Part shown: piece after piece, positions 7,846 to 17,563 of the stretch
Numbering within the stretch: position 1 is the first letter of the stretch
Layout: each line of letters starts with the position of its first letter
Origin: JANOQP01 sp044227705
GTDB lineage: Bacteria; Bacteroidota; Bacteroidia; Chitinophagales; Saprospiraceae
NCBI GenBank assembly: GCA_044227705.1
Contig: JBGAWE010000033.1
Span: 1 to 28,937 of the forward strand
Length of the DNA: 28,937 bases
Direction of reading: 5' to 3'
Translations under genes and position numbers: made by a program
The notes under the pieces: generated by a model
Databases searched by the model: none
What the model was told of the DNA's origin: nothing
Seen by the model: the letters and a program-made list of their open reading frames with translations, nothing else

Positions 7846-9963
7846 ATGAGAACGAAAACCTACACTTTCAAACTTGCTTTCCTGTTCGCCGCCTCGGTCG
7901 CTTTTCGCGGCGCGGGGCTGGCGCAGACCATCGGGGACACGACGGCCATCTCTATGCTCCGCGACGCGGTGGGGCTGTCGTCGAAAGACCACGACCGGGC
8001 ACTGGCGACCTTCACCTCCGCGCTCGAACGGGCGAAGACCAGCCGCGACGAGGCCGCCCAGTTCAGCATCCTGCGAGAGCGCGGCTATTTCCACGAGGAC
8101 AGCAACGAGTTGCCGGAGGCTTTTTCCGACTACCTGCAGGCGCAGAACCTCGCCCAGAAATCGGGACGTACGGACGATTTGCTCTCCGTTTTCACCGACC
8201 TCGCCATCGTTTCGCGCAAGCTCGGGAACTACGTCGACTGCAAAAACTACCACACCAAAGCACTCGAACTCGCTGAGCGCACGGGCGACCAGGAGATCAT
8301 CGAGGACAGCTACCACGGCCTCGGGTTCCTTTATGAACAGATTGGCGACTATGAAAAGGCCGTCAGCTCCTACCTCAAATCGCTCGAACTGACCCAGCGG
8401 CGCGGCGGGAAGGAGGGCGAGATCGTCACCCTCCAGCAAATCGGGAAGACCTATTCGCAGCTCAACCAAAAAGAGCTGGCCTTTCAAAACATCGAGCAGG
8501 CAGAGCGTCTGGCCATCGAGACAAGGAACGACTCGATTTTGGCGAATGTCCACCACGATTTTGGGGAGATACTCGTCCAGTTCGGCGACGAGCAGCGGGC
8601 GCTCGAAAAGCTCAACCTCGCGCTGTCGACTTATCGCAAGATAGGGTACAAGCCCGCCATCGCCTCAGCCCTCGTCTACATCGGCGAAATCTACGAGAAG
8701 CTGAAAAGGCCGGAGCAGACGCTCGGCTTCTTCAAGCAGGCGTTCGAGTACGAACCGTACATGGACAATTTCGTGAAGGCCGACCTTTTCCTCAAGTTCG
8801 GAAAGACCTACCAGTTGCTCGGCAAGACGGCCGAGGCCGAGGAGTATTTCCAGAAGTGCTACGCGCTGGCGAGCGAGAACCAGTACAACAAAATCGTGCA
8901 GGAGGCGGCCGACAACCTTTACCGCATGGCCGACCGGCGGGGCGATGCGCTCTCGGCGCTGTCGTATCTGGAGGTGTCTACGAAGCTGAAAGATTCGATT
9001 TTCGGAGTGGAAAAAACGCGCCGAGCGGCCGAGCTGAAATTGAAATACGACAACGTCCAGACCGAGCGCGACATCCAGGCGCTGCGCTTCCAGCAGGACC
9101 GGACGATTCTCGTTTCGTCGCTCGTGCTGCTGCTTTTGGTGGCGGCGTTCCTCGTCTACATCGCCCGGATGTCGGCGCGGAACAACAGCGTTTTGGAGCA
9201 GAAGAACCTTGAAATCCAGCACCAGAATACCCAGCTCACCGAGTCGAACGAGGTCTTGCGGCAATACGCCTACGTCGCGGCGCACGACCTGAAGGAGCCG
9301 CTGCGGACGATTTGCAGCTTCGTCAACTTGCTCGAAATCAAGTTCGGAAAGAACCTCGACCCGGAGGCTGTGACCTACATGCAGTTCGTCAGCGACTCGG
9401 CGAAACGAATGAACACCCTGCTTACCGACCTGCTCGAATACTCCTCCATATTCAACCAAAAACCTGGGCGCGACGCGGTGCCGGTCGGGAAGGTGCTGGA
9501 CGAGATTTGCTTCAACCTGAAAGGCATCATCACCCAAAAGGACGCTGAGATCTCATACCCGGATAGCCTCCCAGCCTTGCAGATGAGCCGGGTGCACCTC
9601 GTCCAAATCTTCCAAAACCTGGTGGGCAACGCCATGAAGTTCACCCCGGCCGATCGTCGGCCCGTCATCAGAATCGACTGCAAAACGGACGCCCGCGAGG
9701 TGGTATTCGCCGTGCGCGACAACGGCCTCGGCATCGAGGAGCGGCACCGCGAGAAGATTTTCAACCTCTTTTTCCGCCTCAACAAAGAAGAAGTGGAAGG
9801 GACGGGCATCGGCCTCTCCATCTGCAAGAGCATCACCGAGAAGTACGGCGGCCGCATCTGGTTCCAGAGCGTGGTGGGGCAGGGGACGACGTTCTTTTTC
9901 AGCTTCCCGGCCAGCCTCATCGCGGAGGCAGGAGGCGCGGAGGCCTTGAAGAAGACGGCCTGA
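7846..9963 (+). CDS. TPR-domain membrane sensor histidine kinase
   Basis: The 705-residue product is a hybrid-free sensor kinase. A signal peptide (about residues 1-27, ending GLAQ) exports a long region of tetratricopeptide repeats (about 40-400). A single membrane segment follows at about 421-443 (LVSSLVLLLLVAAFLVYI), then a short coiled coil (about 447-470). The HisKA helix has the phospho-accepting His480 in AAHDLKEPLR. The HATPase domain shows the N box with Asn595 (GNAMKFTP), the G1 box at Asp625 (DNGLGI) and the G2 box GTGIGLSI at 652-659. All catalytic boxes are intact. The periplasmic TPR region probably senses a protein or peptide partner. No response regulator is adjacent, so the partner gene is elsewhere. 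It begins 148 bases after the small peptide gene, beyond a terminator, so it is separately transcribed. Confidence 0.92.
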   Translation: MRTKTYTFKLAFLFAASVAFRGAGLAQTIGDTTAISMLRDAVGLSSKDHDRALATFTSALERAKTSRDEAAQFSILRERGYFHEDSNELPEAFSDYLQAQNLAQKSGRTDDLLSVFTDLAIVSRKLGNYVDCKNYHTKALELAERTGDQEIIEDSYHGLGFLYEQIGDYEKAVSSYLKSLELTQRRGGKEGEIVTLQQIGKTYSQLNQKELAFQNIEQAERLAIETRNDSILANVHHDFGEILVQFGDEQRALEKLNLALSTYRKIGYKPAIASALVYIGEIYEKLKRPEQTLGFFKQAFEYEPYMDNFVKADLFLKFGKTYQLLGKTAEAEEYFQKCYALASENQYNKIVQEAADNLYRMADRRGDALSALSYLEVSTKLKDSIFGVEKTRRAAELKLKYDNVQTERDIQALRFQQDRTILVSSLVLLLLVAAFLVYIARMSARNNSVLEQKNLEIQHQNTQLTESNEVLRQYAYVAAHDLKEPLRTICSFVNLLEIKFGKNLDPEAVTYMQFVSDSAKRMNTLLTDLLEYSSIFNQKPGRDAVPVGKVLDEICFNLKGIITQKDAEISYPDSLPALQMSRVHLVQIFQNLVGNAMKFTPADRRPVIRIDCKTDAREVVFAVRDNGLGIEERHREKIFNLFFRLNKEEVEGTGIGLSICKSITEKYGGRIWFQSVVGQGTTFFFSFPASLIAEAGGAEALKKTA

Positions 9964-9984
9964 GCTGGTTTTTGAAAACTCCCA

Positions 9985-10025
9985 GCAAACAGGCGCGTCT
10001 TCATTTTTGGGGCGCGCCTGTTTGC
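9985..10025 (+). terminator. Hairpin terminator after the histidine kinase
   Basis: A perfect 13-base stem, GCAAACAGGCGCG (9985-9997) with CGCGCCTGTTTGC (10013-10025), starts 22 bases after the stop codon. There is no long T-run after it, so its terminator role rests on position and stem strength. Confidence 0.65.
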
Positions 10026-10100
10026 ATTTCGGCAGTGCCCTTTTTCGGCGACTGTTTTCGATAAAAAACGGGTCGGCGGATTCAAGTTTGAGGCTGTGAA

Positions 10101-10108
10101 TACTTTTG
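10101..10108 (+). promoter_or_regulatory. Bacteroidota -7 box for the pnt operon
   Basis: TACTTTTG matches the TAnnTTTG -7 consensus of the Bacteroidota housekeeping sigma factor and lies 31 bases before the pntAA start. No well-spaced -33 TTTG is evident, so support is moderate. Confidence 0.5.
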
Positions 10109-10139
10109 GCCCAACAAAAAAGAGCGACCTCGCCAAGTC

Positions 10140-11255
10140 ATGATTTTAGGAATCCTCGCCGAGACCGGCAACGAAAAACGCACCGCCCTTGCCCCCTCCG
10201 AAATCTCCGCCGTGAAGAAACTGGGCTTCGAGACCGTCCTCGTCGAGCGCGGCGCGGGGGCCGGAGCCTTCTACGGCGATGCTGCATACGAGGCCGCCGG
10301 TGCGACCCTCGCCTCCTGCGACGACGTTTTCGGCAAGGCCGACGTCATCCTCCACATCCAGCCTTTGTCGGAAAACGAGGTCTCGAAGATGCGGGCCGGG
10401 CAAATCGTCGTCGGCCAGTTCAACCCGCTCTCGCAGCGCGACGGGGTCGATTTTCTGTTGAAACAAAAGGTCTCCGCTTTCAGTCTCGACCTCGCCCCTC
10501 GCTCGACACGGGCCCAGGCACTCGATGTGTTGAGTTCGATGGCGACGGTCGCAGGGTACAAGGCCGTGCTCTTGGCGGCTTCCAACCTGCCTTCCTTCCT
10601 GCCTATGTTCATGACGGCGGCGGGGACCATCAAACCGGCCAAAGTGCTGATTCTCGGCGCGGGCGTGGCCGGTCTTCAAGCCATCGCAACGGCGAAACGC
10701 CTCGGTGCCATCGTCGAAGCGTTCGACGTTCGGACTGCCGCCAAAGAGGAAGTTTTGAGCCTCGGTGCCAAGTTCGTCGAGGTCGAAGGCGCCGTCGAGA
10801 ACAAAGCGGCGGGCGGCTACGCCATCGAACAGACCGACGAGTTCAAAGCCCGCCAGGCCCAGCTCATCCACGACCACGCGGCGGCGGCTGACATCATCAT
10901 CTGCACTGCGCAGATCCCCGGCCGCAAGGCTCCGCTTTTGCTGAAGGCCGAGACTGTAGCCGCGATGAAGCCCGGCTCAGTCGTCGTCGACCTCGCGGCG
11001 AGCACCGGTGGCAACTGCGCCCTTACCGAGAACGGAAAGACCATCGAGGCGCACGGTGTGAAAATCATCGGCGACTCGAACCTGCCGACCTCCGTCCCGC
11101 GCGACGCGACGGCCCTTTTCTCGAAGAACATGGTCAACTTCCTCAAGCTCATCGCCATCAAAGGGGAGCTGAAGCTCAACTTCGACGACGACATCGTGGC
11201 CGCGACCTGCGTGGCGCACGACGGGCAGATCGTCAGCGAGCGGCTCAAATCCTGA
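10140..11255 (+). CDS. pntAA: NAD(P) transhydrogenase subunit alpha, part 1 (domain I)
   Basis: The 371-residue protein is the NAD(H)-binding domain I of the proton-translocating transhydrogenase, which moves hydride between NADH and NADP+ coupled to proton flow. It begins MILGILAETGNEKRTALAPS, the alanine-dehydrogenase/PNT N-terminal signature. It then shows the dinucleotide fold LILGAGVAGLQAIATAKRLGA, with an acidic residue after the second strand (FDVRTAAKEE) as expected for NAD. The ending SVVVDLAASTGGNC and NLPTSVPRDATALFSKNM are typical of the family. Its length fits the three-gene form in which alpha is split into a soluble and a membrane piece. pntAB and pntB follow on the same strand. 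The frame is intact. Confidence 0.95.
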   Translation: MILGILAETGNEKRTALAPSEISAVKKLGFETVLVERGAGAGAFYGDAAYEAAGATLASCDDVFGKADVILHIQPLSENEVSKMRAGQIVVGQFNPLSQRDGVDFLLKQKVSAFSLDLAPRSTRAQALDVLSSMATVAGYKAVLLAASNLPSFLPMFMTAAGTIKPAKVLILGAGVAGLQAIATAKRLGAIVEAFDVRTAAKEEVLSLGAKFVEVEGAVENKAAGGYAIEQTDEFKARQAQLIHDHAAAADIIICTAQIPGRKAPLLLKAETVAAMKPGSVVVDLAASTGGNCALTENGKTIEAHGVKIIGDSNLPTSVPRDATALFSKNMVNFLKLIAIKGELKLNFDDDIVAATCVAHDGQIVSERLKS

Positions 11256-11260
11256 ACAAG

Positions 11261-11284
11261 ATTGTTGGCGGGGACGCCGACAAT
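11261..11284. repeat. REP-like palindrome overlapping the pntAB start codon
   Basis: ATTGTTGGCG (11261-11270) and CGCCGACAAT (11275-11284) form an inverted repeat around a four-base loop, with one G-U type pair. It is the same unit as the two copies between pntAB and pntB. The ATG of pntAB (11283-11285) lies partly within the right arm, so an RNA hairpin here would cover the start codon. Confidence 0.7.
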
Positions 11285-11598
11285 GGACAACCAACTTTCA
11301 ATGCAAAGCCTTTTCGACTTCGTCACCCAGAACCAGCAGATGATCGTCGTCGTGCTGTCCATCTTCCTCGGCATCGAGGTCATCTCGAACGTCCCGGCCG
11401 TGCTGCACACGCCGCTCATGTCGGGCGCCAACGCCATCCACGGCGTGGTCATCATCGGCGCCATCATCGTCATGGGGCACGCCTCGGCGGAGAACACGTT
11501 GGCCCTCGTATTGGGCTTCCTCGCCGTCGACAGGGACGCTCAACGTGGTCGGCGGCTTCGTTGTGACGAACCGGATGCTCGAGATGTTCAAGAAATAA
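11283..11598 (+). CDS. pntAB: NAD(P) transhydrogenase subunit alpha, part 2 (membrane), one frameshift
   Basis: This small membrane subunit (about 104 residues) supplies part of the proton channel of domain II. From ATG 11283 the frame reads MDNQLSMQSLFDFVTQNQQ and then two membrane helices, with SNVPAVLHTPLMSGANAIHG, the family hallmark, between them. Near 11525-11532 the frame breaks; in the +1 frame the sequence continues GTLNVVGGFVVTNRMLEMF and stops with TAA at 11596-11598, exactly as in intact homologues. It starts 27 bases after pntAA. The conserved sequence on both sides argues that the break is either recent or a sequencing error. Confidence 0.88.
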
Positions 11599-11605
11599 CC
11601 CCGCT

Positions 11606-11668
11606 GGCCGTTGTTGGCGTCCTCGCCGACAACCCGCACCGTTGTTGGCGAGGACGCCAACAACGGCC
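11606..11668. repeat. REPIN-like doublet between pntAB and pntB
   Basis: Two copies of a 24-base palindrome, GTTGTTGGCG-N4-CGCC(A/G)ACAAC, at 11610-11633 and 11641-11664, lie in inverted orientation: their loops, TCCT and AGGA, are complementary. As a result 11606-11627 is a perfect 22-base inverted repeat of 11647-11668. The whole region can fold into one long hairpin with a loop of about seven bases. This organisation resembles REPIN elements (paired REP sequences). No RAYT transposase is in the window. Confidence 0.75.
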
Positions 11669-11691
11669 ATTCCTCCCGGAACCAACAAGCA

Positions 11692-13085
11692 ATGTCTCAA
11701 TTCCTGCTCGACCTCTGCTACCTCATCGGCTCGGTGACGTTCATCATCGGCCTCAAGCAGCTCTCCAGCCCGGCCACCGCCCGCAAGGGCAACCTCGTCG
11801 CCGCCTTCGGCATGGGGCTGGCCATCCTCGGCACCATCCTTTTCCACAAGAACGATGCGGGCCAGCCGATCGGCAACATCGGTTGGATTCTCGCCGCCAT
11901 TGCCATCGGCACCGTCATCGGTTGGATGATGGCGATGCGGGTCAAGATGACCGCTATGCCGCAGATGGTCTCGCTGTTCAACGGCATGGGCGGGGCCTGC
12001 GCGGCCATCATCTCCATCGTCGAGTTCAATGAAAACCCGGCCGGCGACATGCTGCACAGCCTCGTCATCTTCCTCGGGCTGGTCATCGGCTCCGTCTCGT
12101 TCGCCGGTTCGATGGTCGCTTTTGGCAAGCTCGACGAGAAAATCAAAGACCTCAACGTTCGGGGCATCTCCCTTTTCAACCTCGTGCTGCTCGGTCTCAT
12201 CGTTTTGGCCGTCGGGCTGGCGGTCTACAGCCCGAGTTCTTCAGACGAACACTGCATGGGTGCTGCTCTGACCTCTCGCTTGTCTATGGCGGCTTCTTCG
12301 TCATGCCAATCGGCGGGGCGGATATGCCTGTCGTGATCTCCCTTTTGAACTCTTTCACCGGCGTGGCGGCGGCTTTCGGCGGTTTCCTTTACAGTAACCC
12401 AGTCATGCTCACGGGCGGCATCCTCGTCGGCTCGGCGGGCACGATCCTCACGGTCTTGATGTGCAAGGCCATGAACCGCTCGCTGATGAACGTGCTGATT
12501 GGCAACTTCGGAGGCGGTGCGGCGGGCGGCGCGAAAGCTGTCGGCGAACAGGTTGCCAAAGAAATTACCCTCACCGACGCGGCCATTCTTTGCGCCTATG
12601 CGCAAAAAGTGAGCATCGTCCCCGGCTACGGCCTCGCCGTCGCGCAGGCGCAGCACATCTGCCACGAACTCGAAAAGGCACTGGAAAGCAAGGGCGTCGA
12701 GGTCAACTACGCCATCCACCCCGTCGCCGGGCGGATGCCGGGCCACATGAACGTCCTCCTCGCCGAGGCCGACGTGCCGTACCCGAAGCTCGTCGAGATG
12801 GAGGAGATAAACCCCGCCCTGCCGCGCACAGACGTTGTCATCATCGTCGGCGCCAACGACGTCGTGAACCCAGCCGCCGAGACCGACCCGAGCAGCCCGA
12901 TTTACGGGATGCCGGTCATCAACGCCTGGGAGGCCAAAAATGTCATCGTCCTGAAACGCTCGATGCGGGCGGGCTACGCGGGCATCGAGAACGAGCTGTT
13001 CTTCCACCCGAAGACCAAGATGCTCTTCGGTGACGCGAAGGATACGTTGACAAAACTGGTCGGCGAACTAAAAAATCTGGACTGA
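11692..13085 (+). CDS. pntB: NAD(P) transhydrogenase subunit beta, two frame breaks
   Basis: This subunit holds the rest of membrane domain II and the NADP(H)-binding domain III. The first part (11692 to about 12240, from MSQFLLDLCYLIGSV) contains several membrane helices, including MPQMVSLFNGMGGACAA. The second part (about 12275-13085) contains GGADMPVVISLLNSFTG, a MCKAMNRSLMNVL segment and domain III with the NADP fingerprint PGYGLAVAQAQH. GANDVVNPAAETDP, RSMRAGYAGIENELF and KMLFGDAK follow. Between about 12238 and 12270 the frame shifts twice, with WVLL readable in the intermediate frame. All expected domains are present and co-linear, and the total length is normal for PntB, so this is one gene. 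It lies 93 bases after pntAB, a gap filled by the REPIN-like element, and is closed by a hairpin. Confidence 0.9.
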
Positions 13086-13092
13086 CAGAATC

Positions 13093-13119
13093 GAAGGGGT
13101 GGCCCAAAGCCGCCCCTTC
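13093..13119 (+). terminator. Hairpin at the end of the pnt operon
   Basis: GAAGGGGTGGC (13093-13103) pairs with GCCGCCCCTTC (13109-13119), with one T-G pair and a five-base loop, starting eight bases after the pntB stop. No immediate T-run follows, so termination strength is uncertain. Confidence 0.65.
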
Positions 13120-13257
13120 ACTGGCTTTTGTCTTCTGCCCGCCAATCTCGGCAGACTCGGATGGAAAATATCTGCCATCCCTTTCCACCTTTGCCCCGTG
13201 CTTTTAATCCAAGACCGCCCGCTAGGGCTCCGATTTTTTTAACCAAACTTATCATCC

Positions 13258-16200
13258 ATGCCGATTTCCCAAGGTTCCCGCCCCGGCGGGACGCGCAGCC
13301 GTTGGCGCGCTCGACATCTCCCAGTTTCAACCAGTTTTCATTCAAAAAAGGCTCGGCTGGCTCCTGCTTTTTGCCTTTTGCCTTCTCGCTTTGTCCTGCG
13401 AGGCCAGCCCGGCTGCGACCTCGGCTGCAAGCAGAACGTCCCCATCGCCATGTTCGACGGCTGCGCGAGGCATGTCAACGGCGACTTCCTTACCGCGCAG
13501 GCCGGCTGCATCGGGCCGAAAACTGTCGAGATTTTCGATGAGAACAATGTCATGATCGGCGACAAGGTCTACGCCCAGCACGTCGGCCATGTCCTTACAG
13601 TGAAAGTCACGTCTAATTAGTGGGGCTCGACGTGCTGGGGCAGCATCGTCCCGACCGACTTGCGGCCGCCCAAGATCACGGCCCGTGACACGGCGGTCTC
13701 CTGCCTCGTCGACCCTGACCCGTCGAGCATCGGCACCCTGCGGTTTGGGACGAATGCTCGGCCATCGCTCGTTCACCCCATGTCGATTCCGTCACCGAGT
13801 TTCCCATGCAACTCGTTCGACTTTCAGGCCAATTTCCGCCCAGCCTGTTGGACGTATTGCCTGCCGGTGAACGACGGCCACGTCGACACGACCGGTGCGC
13901 CGCACAAATCGTCCTCGAGGGGGCGAAAAACTCCATGCCCGTCCCGATGGCGAAGTACAGGACGGCCATGAAAATCCGCCTCCCCGCGCCCGGTTGGGTC
14001 ATGTTCGACTGGAAAATGTACGGCAATGAGACCCCGACTACAGCAGACGCGCTCTATTTTACTGTCGGCGACTCCTGCTGGCTCTCTCCGGCACCGACAC
14101 TTTGACCGGCACCTACACGAGCAAGCCTTACCCCGCCGGGACCTGGATAACCATCGAACAGGTCTCGAACGGCGACGCGCTTTTCAACACGACGGAGGTC
14201 TTCAACTTCAAGTTCTTCACCAGTGCCGCCGCCGTCATCCACCGCTGCTGGACGGCGACCGACATCTGGGGGAACACCGCCGAGGCCTGCCAGTGGATTA
14301 CGCTCAACCGGGCGACGACCGACCATATCGTCTGGCCGAAGAACCGCGACGACCAGCAACTCCCCTCGCTCGATTGTGGAACCGTCATCACCGACTCCCT
14401 TGCCGGGATGCCTCTTGTCGACGACGACGGCAACCCCGCCACGACCAACGACCAGCACCCCGCCAACGTCGGCAGCCCGTGGTGCTCGCTGGCCATTGCC
14501 AAAAGCGACCAGATTTTCCCGCTCTGCGGCGGCAGCTACGCCCTCGCCCGGACTTGGACGGCGGTCGACGACTGCTCCTCGGCGGTGGCGACGCACCCAG
14601 TTCATCAAGGTTTTGGACAAAAAGCCGCCGGTTTTGGATGCCCAACTTGACTGGCCTTGTTTTCCCAACCAGTTCGGCGGCTTGCGGGGCGGAAATCACG
14701 CTGCCCAACCCGGCGGCGACGGACAACTGCTCGCCTTTATTGGTTACAGCAAATTGGAGCTTCGGCACGGGCTTCGGCCCCTTCCAGAATGTCCCGACGG
14801 GAACCCACGCAGTAGTTTTCACAGCGACCGACGGCTGCGGGAACTCGACCAGTTTTTCCACCCAAATCGAGGTGAAGGACCTGACCGAGCCGACCATGAT
14901 TTGTCAGCAGAACGTCGTCGCCAGCATCGGCACGGACGGGACGGCAACCGTCTTCCCCGCCCATTTCGACAGCAGCGTTTTACGACAGCTGCTGCCTCAA
15001 CTTGTTGGAAATCAAGCGGTTGGACATCGCCGGGCAGGACTTTTCACAGAAGATAACCTACCAAGCCTCCGATGTCTCGACCATCAAAAAACAGGTCGAG
15101 CTGAGGGCTTTTGACTGCAACGGCAACTCGAATTCCTGTGTCGTCAACATCACCATTCAGGACAAAATCGTCCCGAACCTGACCTGCCCACCGAACGCGA
15201 CGGCCGACTGCCAGACCGATTTCGGCGACCTCGCGCAGTTCGGCACGGCCATCTCGACCGACAACTCGGGGCAGAACCAGCTCGCCTATTCTTTTGCCCA
15301 AAATTTGAACGCCTGCCACGTCGGCCAAATCACCCGGACGTGGACGGCGACCGACCCTTCGGGCAACACGAACATCTGCACACAGAGCCATTTTGGTTGA
15401 AAACAAAACGCCCTGGGACGGCGCGGCCGCCATCATCTGGCCGAAGGACTACACGACGACCGATTGCACAGGCGCGGCCGACCTCGAACCGGCCAACCTG
15501 CCCGGCGGTTTGACCAGCCGAGGCTGGCCCGCAACGACCGGCTGCGAACAACCGGTGCGCGCACGAGGATGAATTTTCCAGTTTCAGGGCGGTTTCTGTC
15601 TGAAAATCGTGCGAAACTGGACGGTCGTCGACTGGTGCAACTATTCACCCGGCAACCCCGGCGGTATCTGGAAGCAAACCCAAGCCATCACTGCTTGATG
15701 GACAACCAGCCGCCGGTCTTCGTCGACCCACCCGCCGATCTGACGGCCGGGATCTTGGGGAACACCTGTTCGACGGCGTTTACCATTCCACAAGTCTCGG
15801 TCGACGACTGTCAGCCGAACCCGGTTTTGACGGTCGACTCGCCGCTCGGAGCGGGCTTCGGGCCGTTTCAAAACGTCGGGCCGGGCGATTATCCCATCAC
15901 CTACACAGCGGCCGACGGCTGCGGGAATCAGGCCAGTTTGACCATAAACCTCCATGTTTTCGATGCGAAACCGCCGCAAGTCGTGGCGAAGAACGGCCTT
16001 TCCGTCAGCCTCGTCGGCTCGAACGGCAGTGGCGAGGTGACGCTGTCGCCCGCCTTTTTCAACCAAAGCTCGACCGACAACTGCACGGCCTCTGCCGATT
16101 TGAAACTCTCCTTTTCGGCAAACACGGCGGACGTTTCTCTCATGTTCACCTTCTTGCGCCGACCTCGGCCAGCAAACCGTCCAGCTTTGGGCGACGGACG

Positions 16201-17503
16201 CGGCGGGCAACCAGGCCTTCTCGACGACCTACGTCCTCGTTCAGGACAACACGGGGGCCTGTGTGGTGAAACCAGAAGTTCGCCGATTTCAGGACGAATA
16301 TTGACCGGAACCAGCAGCCGGTCAGGCAAGCGACGATATCTGCACGAAAATGGCGGCGATGACGGTGGACGACGGTTTCATCAACAACCTCCCGACAGGG
16401 CTGGCCTACGAGCTTTCCGTCTCGAAAGACCTGAACCCGGGCAACGGCATCACCACCTTCGACGCGAACCGAATCGACGACCACGTGGACGGTTTGCTGC
16501 TGACCTCTCCCTATAAAATCATCGCCGCCGATGCCGATGCCGACGGGCACGTCACGCAGGCCGACGTCGACATGCGGTGAAGGCAATCATTTTGCAAACC
16601 GCGACGACATTTCCACAAAACACAAGCTGGAGGTTTGTTCGCAGTCGTATGTTTTTCCGGATGCGCAAAACCCGTTTCCCTTCGACGAACAAATCACGGT
16701 TCAAAACCTCTCGCAAAACCTGTCGGGCCAGAACTTCATCGGCGTGAAAACGGGCGACGTGAACAACTCCGCCGACCCGCAAAACCTCACCGGCCCCGGC
16801 CTCACAGAAGACCGCAGCGGCCCTGACACGCTCCACCTCGACGCGGCGGAAAGGCTGTTCGCAGAAGGCGAGAGCTTCAACTTCCTCGTCACCGGCGCGA
16901 GCTGGATGCGATGGAAAGCTATCAGCTCACCTTCGATTTCGACCCCGAGAAGCTGGAGTTTTTGGGCGTTCTGAACTCAAACCTGAACGACTTCGGGTTC
17001 AAAAACCTCGCGGCGGGCAGCATCAACCACCTATGGCTTCGACCGAAAAACCAGCCCGTCGCGGCGGGGCAGATGGTCTTCAACCTGATGTTCAAAGCGA
17101 AAAAGGACGGGCTGATGAGCCAGTCGGTGGGTGTTTCGAGCAAGTTTACGGCGGCGGCGGCCTATAAGACCGGCGAGGCGGAGGAGAAGAAGCTGCCCAT
17201 CGCGCTGCGCTATCGCATCGACGAGACGCCGCCAACCGTTGGCGTCTCGGAGGGAGCAGCCAATGTTTTCCACGGCATCTCGCCAAACCCGACGGCTGGA
17301 CGGGCAATGGCCTCGTTCAATTTGCCAGAGGAAGGAATGGTCGAGATGACCGTGACCGACGGCTGGGCGGCTGGTTTTGTCGAAAAAGGAGTTGTTCGCG
17401 GCCGGTTTCGGGCAGATGCCTGTTGAAATTGAGGTGCCGGGAGCCTATTTTTTCAAACTGGCTACAGAAAGGCATGTTTGCCGGGCGGCTCGTCCGCCAG
17501 TAG
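13258..17503 (+). pseudogene. Multidomain T9SS (type A) surface protein, heavily frame-disrupted
   Basis: One long gene can be followed only by switching frames at least ten times. In order: a hydrophobic signal peptide near 13349-13400 (GWLLLFAFCLLAL); a Cys-containing surface module (CKQNVPIAMFDGC, 13435 on); a beta-sandwich with APGWVMFDWKMYG (13990); HYR-like repeats with CWTATDIWGNTAEAC, FTATDGCGNSTSF and YTAADGCGNQ (about 14250-15960). Then come a dockerin-like segment (AADADADGHVTQADVDM, about 16520; GVKTGDVNNSA, about 16742), a cohesin-like beta domain (SYQLTFDFDPEKLEFLG, about 16918-17220) and a type A T9SS sorting domain (HGISPNPTAGRA, about 17270; YFFKLATE, about 17450), ending at TAG 17501. 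One in-frame TAG interrupts at 13618. The start is uncertain; 13258 is the best ATG but needs a shift at the A6 run 13344-13349. Such proteins are secreted and surface-bound. Decay or poor sequence quality both fit. Confidence 0.8.
17223..17248. repeat. Palindrome in the linker before the sorting domain
   Basis: CGCCAAC (17230-17236) and GTTGGCG (17238-17244) form a perfect inverted repeat around one C, flanked by GAGA (17223-17226) and TCTC (17245-17248) with a three-base bulge. The arms match the core of the transhydrogenase-operon palindromes but point the opposite way. It encodes the linker between the cohesin-like and sorting domains, a place that would tolerate an insertion. Confidence 0.4.
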
Positions 17504-17563
17504 GATACCTCGAAGCTCTGCTTCGAGAAACGTTTTACGCCCGAAATAGAGCTTCATAACAAA

